Source of the DNA: Paratinospora sagittata
Taxonomy: Eukaryota > Streptophyta > Magnoliopsida > Ranunculales > Menispermaceae
Assembly (NCBI GenBank): GCA_035771175.1
Contig: CM069608.1
Span: 11,910,019 to 11,974,018 of the forward strand
Reading direction: 5' to 3'
DNA: 64,000 nt
Shown here: positions 35,179-48,742 of the stretch, piece after piece
Layout: every line of letters begins with the position of its first letter
How positions within the stretch are numbered: position 1 is the first letter of the stretch
Program-made: the position numbers and the translations under genes
Notes under the pieces: model-generated
What the model saw: only the letters and a program-made list of their open reading frames with translations
Told to the model about the DNA's origin: nothing
The model's database searches: none

Positions 35179-36580
35179 TGTCACATCCCTCCCGGAAGCG
35201 CCTAAACCGGCAGAACACTCACAGGCGGGGCGCGAATGCATTACAACAATAACCGAGTGCTCAGGTACACAATTAAGTACAAGTCTGATTTCATTAATTT
35301 CAGAATATATTTTTGTACATGAAATAGTAAAAGGAACATCCTCCCAAAATCCCCAATGAATAAACAAAGAGTACAAAAATGTGGGCCCAAAAACCTCCAC
35401 CCAGTCCACCCTGATCTCCTGAGAAAAATTGGATAACAATGGGGTGAGCTTTTGCCTAGTTGGTAAAATAGTTTGTGGATATAACAATTAATAAAGGACA
35501 CTTCATAATCAAATATTACATAAACACAACAAGCATCATAAACAATACAACATGTATGTATGCATGACACCGTCTCGTAATGGTTCCATGATTGTACAAC
35601 GCCCTGAGTTCACGTACAGATGTCCATCCCTAAGTAAACTCGGGTTCTCATTGTACGTCCTTCCCCAAGGTCGTCGCCCTGGATTCATGTACAGATGTCC
35701 ATCCCCAGGTAAACCCGGGTTCTCATTGTACGTCCTTCCCCAAGGTCGTCGCCCTGGATTCACGTACAGATGTCCATCCCTAGGTAAACCTGGATTCTCA
35801 TTGTATGTCCCTCTCTAGGGAAATATCAAGAATAGTGAGCATTGCTTCTAACTATTTTGTGGATCAGAAACCACTTACGTCCCTAGGTGGTGCTTATGTA
35901 TGATGCCAATGCATGAGCAGGTCCGGTCTTTACTAAAATTAGACAAGATTTGGCAGCGTCTGGTGATTCTTATCAGGTCAGTATCACCACGTGTAAGATT
36001 AAGATGTTCAGTATCACTTGTCCAACTGATAGCTTTCAAATAAGACCAACCAGATCAGTCTCTTGTTTGAGAGGTGGGACATGAGGTCTACTTAAATATC
36101 AATCGTCTAGAGCAGCACACTGCCTCCCGTTCACTATTTAAAGTTACTAAGGACAAGACAATGTATGGTTGAGTCAGATTGACTACTAATCCAGCATAGT
36201 AACTGTGTAATACATGAACTCCAAATATACAGACATAAGTATGACATGTATGAACATTATACGCAATAATGCAATGTAAATGAATAGTAGACATACACGC
36301 AAACCTATGTTTTATTCCCCACCTTCAGATAATCCTTCCTTCTAGCACTGGCGCCTTCTCCCGAGCAGAATAGCGTTGCATTGCGAGAGAGTCTCGAAAA
36401 GAGTGTCTCAAAAGATAAGAAGAAAAACTCAAGGAGAGTGTAGAGCCAACAGGAAGCAAGAGGGCAGAGAGGATTTGGTGTGAAAAATACCAAAATGGGG
36501 GGGGCCTTCTATAGCCAAAAAGGTGCCTGAAGTTCAAAAATAATATATATATATATATTGTGCAAACCTAAGGTATTACA
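35179..36580 (-). mobile_element. 5' LTR of element B
   Basis: It begins tgtaatacctt (36580) and ends gggatgtgaca (35179) on the minus strand. It holds a 75-bp direct repeat in three copies starting at 35609, 35684 and 35759 (cgtacagatgtccatcc words). The flank at 36581 is gaagt, inside the pol of element 2. Confidence 0.85.
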
Positions 36581-36583
36581 GAA

Positions 36584-39501
36584 GTGTTAGCTGGTTTGAT
36601 ACCAGGAGATGACAAGACCAGCGAGATTAAGCTTGATGATATTCCTGTTGTGAAAGAGTTCCCAGAGGTGTTTCTTGCAGATTTACCTGGATTACCTCCT
36701 AGAAGGGATATTGACTTTATTATTGAGCTAATTCCTGGTACTAAACCTATTTGTACGGCACCGTATAGAATGACGCCTAAGGAATTAGAAGAATGGTTGG
36801 CTAAGGGTTTCATAAACCCAAGTGTGTCACTATGGGGAGCTTCAATCGTGTTTGTTAAAAAGAAAGATGGGAGCTTGAGGCTGTGTATTGATTACACACA
36901 GTTGAATCGGGTGACAGTGAAAAATAAGTACCCTCTTCCACGCATAGATGATTTGTTTGATCAGTTGAAGGGAGCTAAATTCTTCTCGAAGATCGACTTG
37001 AGGTCAGGTTACCATCAGCTGAGGATTAGGGAGGAGGATGTACCTACGACAACCTTCAGAACTAGATATGGACACTATGAGTTTTTGGTGATGCCTTTTG
37101 GCGTAACCAATGCACCAACCATGTTTATGGATCTGATGCAGAGGGTGTTTAAGCTATATCTAGATCAGTTCATCATTATATTTATTGATGATATTCTAGT
37201 ATATTCGAAAACTCATGAGGAGCATGAAAAACATCTTAGAATGACCTTGCAAACTTTGAAAGAGCATAGGTTGTATGCTAAGTTAGCAAGTGTGAGTTTT
37301 GGATATCAGAGGTGAAATTTCTTGGTCATGTGGTAAGCTCAAAAGGGATATCAGTTGATCCAGCTAAGGTTGAGGCTATCATCAATTGGCCGAGACCCAC
37401 CACAGTGACAGAGATTAGAAGTTTCTTAGGTTTGGCTGGTTATTATAGAAGACTTGTGCAGTGCTTTCCAAAGTTAGTTGCACCATTAACCAAGCTAACT
37501 TAGAAGAATGTACTATTTGTGTGGACAAGTGAGTGTGAAAATGCTTTTCATGAATTAAAAAGGAAGCTGACATTTGCACCAATGTTGATCTTACCAGAAC
37601 CTGGTCAAGAGTTAGTGATCTATACAAATGCTTCTCATATAGGTTTGGGCTGTGTAGTTATGTAGAAGGATAAGGTCATTGCCTATGCATCAAGGCAGTT
37701 GAAGGTGCATGAGAATAACTATCCAGTACATGATTTAGAGTTGGCTGCAGTTGTCTTTGAATTGAAAATATGGAGACATTATCTCTTTGGGGAGAAATTC
37801 ACACTCTATTCAAATCACAAAAGTTTGAAATATTTGTTTTCACAGAAAGATCTAACCATGGGGCAAAGGCGATGGTTAGAACTTCTCAAGGATTATGACT
37901 TCACATTGCAGTATCATCCTGGGAAGGCTAATCTAGTGGCTGATGCACTGAGTAGAAAGATAGTAGAGACTGTTATGACGGCTAGTCATATGTCTCATTA
38001 GTGGAGATTACTAGAAGATGCTACTATGATGAGTATTCATCTTATATCTACAAACTCAGTTATATGTGCTCAGATGAGAGCTCAGCCAATTCATATTCAA
38101 GAGGTGGCAGATCAGCAGTAGTTAGATGCTGATTATGTGATGTTTAGAGCTTAGGCTGATGGTGACAGTCGTGAGGACTGGTCATTGATTTCAGATGGTG
38201 CTTTGCGATTCAGAGGGAGATTATGGATTCCTACAGATCCACAACTTAGACGAGATGTACTTCAGGAGTCACATAGATCCATATATGCTATTCATCCAGA
38301 TGTTACCCAGTTGTATCAAGATATGAAACGAACATATTAGTGGCCTGGTATGAAAAGAGATATGGTAGAGTATATCAGGAAATGTGAAATATGTCAGCAA
38401 GTGAAAGCTGAACATCAGAAACTTGGAGGGTAGATGCAACCATTACTTATCCCTAAATGGAAGTGGGAGCATCTTTTGATGGATTTTGTGATGGGACTTC
38501 CTGGATCTCAACAGAGACATGATGCCATTTGGGTTATTGTGGATAGATTAACTAAATCTGCACACTTTCTTCCAATGAACACAAGAGATTCTGTAGACAG
38601 ACTGAGCCGATTATATGTACGTGAGATTGTTAGATTACATGGAGTACCAGTATCGATTGTATTAGATAGAGATTCGAGGTTTACCTCGATATTCTGGCAG
38701 GGGTTGCAGAGGCAGCTCGGTACTCGGCTGAATCTCAGTACAACTTTTCATCCACAGACTAATAGCCAGACAGAGAAGCTGATTCAAATATTAGAGGATA
38801 TGCTCAAATCATGTATTATAGAATATGGTGGGAATTGGGAAGAGTATATACATTTGTGTGAATTTGCATATAATAACAGTTATCAGTCTAGTATCTGTAT
38901 AGCTCCTTTTGAGGCATTATATGAGAGGCCATGTAGATCACTAGTTTGTTGGATTGAGGTAGGGGATACTACTTTGATGGGTCCCGTTTTTGTGCAAGAA
39001 CACACGGAAAAGATAAAACAGATTAGACAGAACATGAAAATAACCCAAGATAGACAGAAAAATTATGTGGATAACAGAAAGAGAGCCCTAGAATTTGAGG
39101 AGGGAGAACATGTATTGTTGAAGGTCTCACCACAAAAAGGGTAGACTAGATTTGGGGTGAAAGGAAAATTAGCTCCTAGATTCATTGGACCTTTTCAGAT
39201 CTTTGAGAGGATTGGTTCGATTGCTTACAGGTTAGCCTTACCGCCTCAGTTGGAAGCAGTACACAATGTATTTCATGTTTCGCAGTTGAGGAAGTATCAC
39301 TCAGATCCTACTCAACAACGTTATCTAGATCCTACCCATGTGTTGGATTGGAGACATTTAGATTTGAGGCAAGATGGAACATATGATGAGATGCCAGTGG
39401 TGATTCTTGACAGGAAAGTGCTGAAACTTAGGAATAAAGAAATTCCTATGGTCAAGGTTAAGTGGCAGTTTCATGGTGAGGTTATATACCTGGGAGCGTG
39501 A
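36584..39501 (+). pseudogene. pol: Gypsy pol: RT, RNase H, integrase, chromodomain-like tail
   Basis: RT shows [19 protein letters not shown] and FIDDIL. RNase H shows a YTNAS where TDAS is usual, and ADALSRK. Integrase has an HHCC-type zinc region (AIHP ... CEICQQVKAE), then D (LMDFV), D (VLDRDSRFTS) and E (QTEKLIQILEDML) of the catalytic triad. The tail VILDRKVLKLRNK ... VKVKWQFHG is chromodomain-like. A one-base loss near 37290 shifts frame, and stops occur at 37501, 37663, 38000, 38119, 38152, 38338, 38431 and 39142. Several replace CAG or TGG. Not functional. Confidence 0.9.
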
Positions 39502-39597
39502 AGATTACATGAAGGAGCATTTCTATGAATTTATGAAATGAGGTATGATTCCTAACTTTTAAATTTCGAGGATGAAATTTCTTTTAAGTTGGGGAGG

Positions 39598-41771
39598 TTG
39601 TAACGACCCTCATTCTCATAAAATGGGACCCAAGAATTTTTAGATGTGTGGTATGTTTCTTGTGATGTAAATGGCTTATGATTATTAGATAATATTATTC
39701 ATAACATTATTATCTAATAATAATATTATGTGTGGTATGTATGGATATTATAGATAATAGTAGTTGATTACGTATAATGGACGAAATGAGGTGAGTGGAT
39801 TAATTAAATGGAAGTTGAAGTATATCCATTTAATTTAAACTATAGTAAAGTATAAGTTGTTTTCATTTAATTCTAAAAAAAGAGAAAAAAACATATATGT
39901 TAAATTATATGGGGGGAGTTGTTTAGTAGATGGCATGCAAAGCAAGGGAACCTAAAATGAGATGAAACTCATTCAACTTGCAGGTTTTGTCGTCCAGAAG
40001 AAAGAAAAAAAAAGAAAGGGGTTTCGGACGGAATCTTCGCCGAATCCGAACTAAGGTAAGCTTTTCTTCAAATTTCTTCCATAAAATTGTTAGTTAGAGC
40101 AAAAGAAACCTTTTTAACCATGTAATTTTCGTAATAGATGATGGTTTGGATGTTTTCCAAGTTAGGGTTTTGATGCCTTTTGTTGGAAAACGGTTGGTAA
40201 TGGTGTAGTTGCTATTTTGTTGCCCAAATGACCTAGAAATCATGAATTTCTAGGATTTTTACTCTAATTTCGTGGTAGCATAGTTGAGCAACTCGAAATT
40301 GATGGTTGAATAATGTAGGATTAGATTAAATGTTAAATTCTACTGATTCTAATGTTTTATGAGCTGAAAATTTAGCTAAGTGCTTAAATTAAGGAATTTT
40401 CAGATTTTGAAAATAGTAAAGGAGTTGGGGAAATTAAGTTAGGAACATGTGAAATTCACTTAATTGATGATTTCTATTGTTTCTAACATAATATGATTTA
40501 CAATTGAGTTAACATGGGAATTTGGTGAATTTTCTATGGTAGAAATAATAGAATTATTGGGGGTTTTCAAGTGAAAATGTATTAAGTTGATTATGAGAAT
40601 AAAATGAGATGTTGGGTAATTATATTGATGTCAATGTGATAATATGTGCAGAGTTGAGTAAAATTTTGTAGTGAATTGGTAGTGTGAAGATGAGTATTCT
40701 AGCAATTTTGGTTGTGAGTAGAATTTCAATCTTATTTTATTATTTATGTCGTCCTATATATATTGAACTGTTTTGCTCATGTATATTTTATTTGAAATTG
40801 CATGATGTGGGCGTGGATGAAAACTCTTTATTTGTTATTGGTTTGGTTTATCTAGAGAAAGATGATTTTTGGACATTCCCCTAGTAGGATGAGAATTCCC
40901 TACAAGAAAATAATGGGATCTCTTATTCCAATAAACCTACTAATTATGAATTAAAGGTGTATTTTTAATATCGTCTATTGGTTGAAGATAAGTCATCATT
41001 AATTGTTCCACTGCATAGTCTTCTGTGATCATTATTGAGTCAATGTCTTGGGGGAGATTGGGCTAGACTTTTAACAAAGTCATGAAATACTTACGTTGGA
41101 CCATTGAATGAACTTTATCATTCACTGCCATTGACGGAAGTATTCAAGTTGTATGAGATGATATGTGACCTTAAGTTGAGAAACCAACTTGAAAGTGTTT
41201 TACAATTAGTTATATGTATAATATAGCCTTGGGACACTTGTCATAATGCTTGAATAAAGATGAAGAATAGATTTTAAATTGCATTGATATATGTACTGTG
41301 ATTATGATATGCATATGAAACTGCATTTGTTCCTTACATGACATTGAACATGCATACATGGATTTTAGATGAATGGATGATGGTATGTTTGAATACTCTA
41401 TTTCATTGGGAACCGTTGCCTCATTCTATTCCTAAATTTCTCAGGTCTTTCAGTTGTAGATAAGGGCAAGGGAATAGCTTATCAGAGATAAGAGTGTGTC
41501 TTGCCAGAAAAGTTTGTTTTGATGTAGGTTGAAGACTTGGTATACATGTATTTTGATTTTGTAAATATATGTATATGACCCCACATGTATAACCAAGTAG
41601 ATAGACATGTTGTAATAGTTAGTAACTGTTAGATGCTAACAGGGTTGGGAATTTCATAGTGAGTATGATGAAATATTTTGATGGGAATGTTGACATATAT
41701 CTATTTGGATTGATGTGATGTATATGCGTGGATGAGATGTTTATCAAGTTATTTAAAATTGTGAGATGTCC
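39598..41771 (+). mobile_element. 3' LTR of element 2, first part
   Basis: Starts tgtaacgaccc directly after a purine-rich ttggggaggt (polypurine tract). An aaggtaagc donor-like word lies near 40055. The last bases (41767-41771, tgtcc) are the target site duplicated by element A. The remaining 140 bp of the LTR are at 53390-53529. Confidence 0.85.
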
Positions 41772-43395
41772 TGTCACACCCCGCCCGGACGCACCTAAAT
41801 CGGCGGTACACTCGCGGATGGGGCGCGCATTTGGAATAATAACAATGGTAACAACAGAGTGCGCAGCGGAAAATGTAATACACAGTACAAATCTGATTTC
41901 ATTTAATTTAGAATATAATTTGTACATGAAACGGTCAATGGAACATACTCCCCAAAATCCCTAATGAATAATCCAGAGGGTACAAAATGTGGGTCCCATA
42001 ACCAGCACCCAGTCCACCCTAATTTCCTGTGAAAAATTGGATACTAATGGAGTGAGCTCAACGCGCTTAGTGGGTAAATAGTTCGTGAGTATAAACAATT
42101 AATAAAGCATACTTCAATATCAAATATCTTAAATACACATGTAAGCATCACAATCAATTAATATGTATGTATGCATGACACCGTCTCGTAATGGTTTGAT
42201 GAACGTTCATCGCCTGAGTTCACGTACAGGTGTCCTTCCCCGGGCGTAGCCAGGTTCTCACTGTACGTCCCTCCTCAGGGACGATGCTCTGGATTCACGT
42301 ACTGATGTCCCTCCCTCGGCGTAGTTGGGTTCTCATGTACGTCCCTCTCCAGAGAAATAATATGAATAGCGAGCAATGCTCCTAACTATTCTATGAGTCA
42401 TAAACCATATACGTCCCTAGGTGGTGATATGTATGATGCCAATGCATGAACTGGTTTAGTCTACAGGTCTGGTCTTTTCTTGACATTTAGACTGACTTTG
42501 GCAAAGCCTGGTGATCCTTATCAGGGTCGGTATCACGACGTGCAAAATTAGGACATTCAGTATTACATGTATAAGCTGATAGCTTTCAATATGACCAACT
42601 AGATCACTCCCTAATTGAGAGGTGAGACACAAGGTCTGCTTAAATACCAATCGCCTAGAGCAGCCCGCTGCCTCCCGTTCACTATTTAAAGTTATTGAGG
42701 ACAAGACCGAGTCTAGTTGAGTCAGATTGACTACAAATCCGGCAATATAACAGTATAATACGTGAATGGCAAGTGTACAGACATAGGTGCAGTATAAACA
42801 TTATATGACATTATGCAGTGTAAATGAACAGTAGATATAATAATAATTGATTGTAAACTTTAATAAAAGTTATAAAACACGCAAACCTATGTTTCGTTCC
42901 CCACCTTCAGATAAAAACTTCTTCTTTTTCAGATCTGGCGCTTTCCTCAGGACAGAACTTTGTCGCACTGCACTGAGAGTCTCGGACAGAGAGTCTGAAA
43001 AGACTAAAAACCCAATATGAGTGAAAAGAGGAGGAAAAATCACAATTTGGAGTGAATTTGGTGTGAAAAATGAAGAGGAGAAGGTTGGTTTATATAAATG
43101 TTTTGGGGCCAGGAAGCCCAGGAAGCCCTCCTGGACTTCCGGGCAGGCTGCCTGGACTTCCGGGCAGGCTACCTGGACTTTCGGGCATGTGCCTGGACTT
43201 CCGGGCATGCTGCCTGGACTTCCGGGCGGATTGCCTGGACTTCCGGGCGGATTGCCTGGACTTCCAGGCATGTGCCTGGACTTTCGGGCATGTGCCTGGA
43301 CTTCCGGGCGGGCTACCTGGACTTCCAGGCATGTGCCCGAAGTTCGGGCACGTATGCCCAATTTTTATTTTTTTTGTGAAATACAGGGTATTACA
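41772..43395 (-). mobile_element. 3' LTR of element A
   Basis: Starts tgtaataccctg (43395) and ends ggggtgtgaca (41772) on the minus strand. A minisatellite of about 21-bp units (43103-43345) sits just upstream of a TATA box (tatataaa, near 43089-43098). Length is 1624 bp versus 1393 for the 5' LTR. The 5' copy has lost about 320 bp corresponding to 42.36-42.69 kb, while carrying a longer minisatellite. Confidence 0.9.
43103..43345 (-). repeat. U3 minisatellite (21-bp units) in element A 3' LTR
   Basis: About eleven units of the type gcctggacttccgggc plus 4-5 variable bases. Because the unit is mostly 21 bp, several frames stay open and produce spurious ORFs on both strands. Confidence 0.9.
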
Positions 43396-44020
43396 CTCTA
43401 CCCCCCTTAAAGGGATTTTTCCCTCGAAATCAATTCAAGTAGTTATGATGGTTATCTGTTTGAGATTCACTGCCAGCGTCATCTCTTGCGAGTTCAGGGT
43501 AGTTCTTGAATGGTCCCTGAATAGCACTATGGCCGGTGGAATCGTCATCATCATAAAACCATGGAGAGCAAATGGAATCGGACTCGTCCTCTGAAGATTC
43601 CAACATTTGCATAATAGATGGTGGTGGAGGGTGTTGGTTACATCGTTTGAGGGGAGGTAGGTTGAGCGGTGGAATACTTTTTCGTGCAGTTACTCGAATC
43701 CGGCCGCCTGGCAATTTTGGTAGAAGGTCTTGCCAAGACGAGGGCACGGGATTGTTACGAAAAAGCCATGCACGCTCTGGCGATAATGATCGCTGTCTGT
43801 GTAGGATGGAGTTGGTGATGCAAAGTAGTTGCGACTTTACTCTGCTTCTTGAGAAGTAGCCACAGGTTGCCAAGGAGGCCAGTGCGTGTGTGCATCACTA
43901 TATCCATTAATATTATTTTCAGACATTTGCGTAGTTATTCAAGTGAAACAATGTATTAAGATAAGTGTAAACAATGTTTCATCATTTTATTGGTAAGTGA
44001 AAATAGTACAATGTATGCCA
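43396..44020 (-). other. Element A: polypurine tract and 3' untranslated region
   Basis: The polypurine tract aaggggggtag lies next to the 3' LTR on the minus strand. Between it and the integrase stop there is about 600 bp with an open but unrecognised minus-strand reading (43873-43430). I see no domain in it. Confidence 0.6.
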
Positions 44021-47000
44021 TCATCGGTTGGTACTAGAAAACAATTTAGGATATATCTGTTTAATTGTTGCTTCTAGTTCCCATGTTGCTTCCTCTATGC
44101 CGTGGTAATCCCAGAGCGCTTTCACAAGTGGTATGCTACGTCGCCGTAGTTCTTGAGTTTTTCTATCTAAAATCTGTATCGCTTTCTCCTGATACTTATT
44201 TCCTTCCTCAACCCGAACCTCGACTAAAGGGATGATATGCGAAGGATCAGGACAATACTTGCGAAGCATAGATACATGAAAAACATCATGAACCTTAGGC
44301 ATGGACAATGAAAGGGACAGACATAAGCAAGTTTGCCAATACGTTCAATGATCTGAAATGGACCTATATACCGTGGGGAGAGCTTTCCTTTGATCCCAAA
44401 GCGTTTGACACCTCTTGTGGGCTGAACTTTTAGAAAAACAAAGTCCCCCTTAGCAAATTCTAGAGGCTGTCTCCGCTTGTCAGCATAGCTCTTCTATTGA
44501 CTTAGTGCAACACGAAGTCATTCCTTTACTAGTGTGATCTTCTCAGAAGTCTCTTGAACTAGTTCAGGGCCTAACTGCGGTCGATCCGCCATATATAACC
44601 AGCATACCGGAGATCTGCAAGGGCGACCATAGAGAGCCTCGTACGGTGCCATGCCGATACTAGTTTGGTAGCAGTTGTTGTATGCAAACTCAGCTAGATG
44701 TAAATACTTTGCCCATCCGTCATTAAAGTCCAAAATGCAACATCGTAACATGTCTTCTAAGATTTGAATAAGCCACTCTGACTGCCCATCAGCCTGAGGG
44801 TGAAATGATGTGCTCATGGTGATCTTAAAACCCATTCTACTCTGGAAGCTTTTCCAAAAGTTTGATGTGAATCGAGGGTCTCGATCAGAGACGATCGTGA
44901 GTGGTATGCCATGAAGGCATACGATCTCTCTTTCATATAGTTCTGCAAGTTTGGCGGGATTATCAGTGAACTTTATTGGCAAGAAGTGTGCAGACTTTGT
45001 ATGTCTATCAATGATAACTCGGATAGCATCTTACCCTTTATTGTTTCGAGGTAAGGCCGTAACAAAATCCATTGCGATGTTCTCCCATTTCCATTCTCCA
45101 ATAGGTAATGGCTGGAGAAGTCCAGAGGGAAGTCTTCGTTCTGCCTTAACTTTCTGGCAAACGAGACATCGAGCAACGAAGTCTGCAATTGCCTTCTTCA
45201 TTCCAGAAAACCAGAATTGTCGCTTGACATCCTTGTACATCTTGTCACCCCCAGGATGCATAGCGTACCTCGAACAGTGCATCTCAGTAAGCACTTCTTT
45301 TCGAACCTCAGGATCGTTCGGTAGACAGAGGCATTTTTTTATAGAAAACGACCCCGTCTTCTGAGACCGACCAGTAAGGAAGGTCCTATCCGCTGAGTAG
45401 AAGTTCTCGTTTCTCCATTAACATAGGGTCATTGGCTTGAGCAGCTGAAATATTTCGAACTAGCTCAGAGGCTGCTGATAATTGAGAAAGTCGTGGTCTT
45501 GGTCCCTCTTCGTTCAGCTGCAGGTTAAAGTTCTCCATCTCTGTAGCAAACTTTCCCATTTCGTAGTTAAGGGTGCAGGCAACATAACATTTTCTACTCA
45601 GGGCATCGGCCACAACATTGGCCTTTCCGGGGTGGTATTAGAGTTGAAAGTCATAATTTTTCAAGAATTCCAACCATCGTCTCTGGCGGAGGACTAGGTC
45701 TCTCTGAGTGTATATGTACTTAAAACTCTTGTGATCCGAGAAGACCTCAAATCGTTCACCGTATAGGTAATGACGCCATAACTTCAGTGCAAACACAACA
45801 GCTGCAAGTTTCAAGTCATGTGTTGGGTAATTACCCCATGAATCTTCAGTTGCCTCGAGGCATATGCAACAACTTGGCCTTCTTGCATTAGTACGGCACC
45901 TAAGCCTTGGAGAGAGGCGTCGGTGTATAATGAAAATCCAATTGCATTTCTTGGAGTGATAAGTACAGGTGCCGTCGTGAGAGGCGTTTCTTCAATTCCT
46001 GAAATGATGCTTCACAGGCGGGATTCCAGATGAATCGCATGTCTTTTTGAGTGAGTGTGGTCATAGGTTCAGCAATCTTTGAGAAATCCTTGATGAAGCG
46101 TCTGTAATAGCCAGCCAACCCAAGAAAACTCCTAATCTGAGTAACAGTGGTAGGCTGCTTCCAGTTTAAAACTGCTTTAACCTTAGAAGGATTTACCTCA
46201 ATGCCATTGCCTGAAACCACATGGCCTAGGAATTGAACTATCTTCGCCCAAAATTCACACTTACTCAACTTTGCATACAGTTGGTGGCTTCTCAAGGTCT
46301 GGAGGACTATCTTCAAATGTATCTTATGGTCTTCCTCGGTTGAGGAGTATATCAAGATGTCGTCCACAAAAACCACCACAAAGCGGTCTAAGTATAACCT
46401 GAAAATGTGATTCATCAAATCCATGAATGCAACAGGTGCATTTGTTAGACCGAACGGCATAACCAAGAACTTGTAATGACCATATCGAGTTCTGAATGTC
46501 GTCTTGGTGATGTCTGACTCTCGGATCTGGAGTTGGTGATAACCGGACCGTAAATCAATCTTAGAGAAGTATTTGGCATCTCGAAGTTGGTCGAACAAGT
46601 CATCGATCCTGGGCAATGGATATTTTTTCTTGATGGTGACGTTATTCAACTTGCGATAATCGATGCAAAGTCGTAACGAACCATCCTTTTTGCGAACAAA
46701 TAAAACTGGAGCGCCCCAGGGTGATGAACTCTTTCTGATGAAGCCATTACTCTCTAATTCCTTAAGTTGTTTGTGTAATTCGACCAGCTCGACATTTGAC
46801 ATTCTGTATGGTGGAATTGAGATAGGCCTTGTCCCAGGTATGAGGTTGATCTCAAAATCAAATTCCGTAACTGGAGGTAGACCAGGAAGGTCATTTAGAA
46901 AAATTGTTGAAAATTCAGATATGACTGGAACATCGTGTACTTCGGGAAGGTACAGTGCTGATGATTCATTGCCGTCACCAAGGGACAACACTCGAAGTTG

Positions 47001-47366
47001 TGACTTGAGAAGTGCAACTGTTGATTTGTGTATCCATTTCCGTGTTCCCTGAATCTTGACAAACTCTCTTGTAGGCAAGGTTAACTGAATTTGCTTGTTC
47101 ATACAGTCGATCTTTGCATTCAGTGGTGCTAGCCAGTCCATGCCGAGGATGATGTCGAATTCTTCAATATCCATCACAAAAAGATCTGCATATATTATAT
47201 GTTCTGACATTCGAAGCTCACATCGAGAACACTGCAAATTCACGTCAGTACCAAATCCAAACTGTGAAGTGACATGGAGTGTGATGTTTGTGGGTTCAGG
47301 ATGCAGGCCTAAATTTCTTATCAATGCCGACGATATAAAAGAATGCGTAGCACCTGAATCAAACAA
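44021..47366 (-). pseudogene. pol: Element A pol: protease, RT, RNase H, integrase
   Basis: Starts with the protease motif [10 protein letters not shown] follows with [19 protein letters not shown] and FVDDIL, open to 45900. A frameshift near 45960 breaks RNase H (ADALSRK at 45610). Integrase has HPGGDKMY and CLVCQKVKAE zinc residues and a D, D, E triad (AMDFV, VSDRDPRFTS, QSEWLIQILEDML). The end reads LVKALWDYHGIEEATWE, a chromodomain-like tail typical of Tekay-type chromoviruses. Stops and frameshifts are scattered, including a one-base loss at the gag-protease join near 47370. Confidence 0.9.
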
Positions 47367-47455
47367 ACATGCACCAATGTATTGAACAAAGGAAAGGTAC
47401 CTTCAACTACATTGTTGTCTGGGAGGGGTTGTTGAGCGATGGCAAATGCTCTGCC

Positions 47456-48742
47456 CTAATTTCGTTGACCCTGGTTCTGCTGGGGCTGCCTGGGTTGGGC
47501 ATTAGCTGCAGGTGGTGTTTGTTGAACTGGAACAACGGGAATAGGTTGCTGAAAGTGCGGACAGGCATATTTTACATGGCCCTTCTGGCCGCAGTTGAAA
47601 CACGTCGGCTGATACTGCGGATGGTTCTGTTGGCCATGCTGATTATTCTGCTGGCCATGCTGATTGTGGTGTCGACCACCACCTCTGCCATTTCCGTTTC
47701 TACGGCCACCCCTTCCATAACGACCTCCACGGCCATGATTTCGGAAACCCTGATGGTTAGGGTTAGAAGGTTCAGCGGCAGGTGTTGTGGCCTCATTCTT
47801 CGAAACAGGGGCTGGGAGGGCTGGGTTTCGATTGTAGTAGGGCTTCTTCCTGTTGCCCTGTTGCAAGCCTTGTTGGGAAAACGTTGCAGGCCATTTTTCC
47901 TTATTCATTCTCTGCTCCTGTAAGATCTTCTCTTGTTCGAAGCTCATGGCATTGTCAACAACCTCTTTGTAAATTTTGAGATCCAAGATCAACAAGGCTC
48001 GTCGAATATCATGGAGAAGGCCATTATAAAGTTTCCCAGTCTTATCTTGCTCCGTTGAGATGGTGGAGAGAAAGTAGACTGATAATTCTTTGAACTTGCC
48101 AGCATTTTCCCTGACGGTCATGGTGCCCTGGTATAACTTAACGAATTCTTGGCGTTTCTGTCTCTTCACAGCGTCGGGGAAATACTCATCAATAAATAAT
48201 GACTCGAACTGTTGCCAAGTCATATTTGCTATGTTGATCCTTGGGTCCTCTTTCACTGTTATCCACCATGTGTTTGCCCCACCAACAAGTTGGTAGGTTG
48301 CTAGTGGAATTTTTCGAGTCTCATCGACTCCCATTGCATCAAGAGCCTTCTTTGACTCATCCAGCCACTTTTGCACCTCATCAGCCTCAATGGTGCCAGC
48401 GAAGGTAAGAGGTTGTAGCCTCTTGTACTTGGTAATCTGCTCGGTTTGAAATTCTGATCCAGATCTTACAGGTGCCTGAACGGTGGCAACCTGACTTGTC
48501 GCGGTCTCACGAACGGCAGTTTGAACAGTGACCTTAATCGCCTCAATAAATCCAGCGAAGAAGGTTTCAATGCTTGAAGGCATGGCAAAGTGTGTGGGTG
48601 GTGGTGGTATTGCCTGCCCAGATGTAGTGGCAGTGTCGGGTGTGGCCTGTGCTGTTGTCAGAGGCGGCGGTTCCTGAATCTCAGGAGGTGCCTCCACTGT
48701 TGGACGAACAATACGTGGCCTTCCTCTCTTCCTGGTTTGCAT
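47456..48742 (-). pseudogene. gag: Element A gag
   Basis: A 428-codon open frame from MQTRKRGRPRIVRP. It contains a retrotrans_gag core (ANTWWITVKEDPR, FESLFIDEYFP, YNGLLHDIRRAL), a basic glycine/arginine-rich linker and a CCHC knuckle (CFNCGQKGHVKYAC). A TAG at 47456-47458 ends it where the frame would continue into protease, and a frameshift follows. The ATG lies eight bases after a strong pyrimidine tract plus cag (48750), a candidate 3' splice site. Confidence 0.9.

Larger units (their letters stand above)
33062..36580 (-). mobile_element. Element B (gypsy, ORF0-bearing), partial
   Basis: On the minus strand: 5' LTR 36580-35179, a degenerate primer binding site near 35175-35164 (tagtatcggaga), a short AT-rich leader, ORF0 from 34850, and the spacer to 33062. 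Gag-pol and a 3' LTR in normal order are missing; the gag piece lies inverted at 31.57-33.06 kb. The LTR cuts into element 2 at 36581. Confidence 0.8.

Noticed and set aside
29461..36580. 29461-30226 and 35179-36580 as the two LTRs of one intact element
   Set aside because: Outer flanks differ (cttgt versus gaagt), and the interior is inverted and mixed with other sequence; the short LTR has its own near-matching flanks.
43021..43594. Several long overlapping ORFs on both strands with Pro/Gly/Ser-rich repeats
   Set aside because: They arise because the 21-bp minisatellite keeps all frames open; same for 52886-53516 and 58908-59434.
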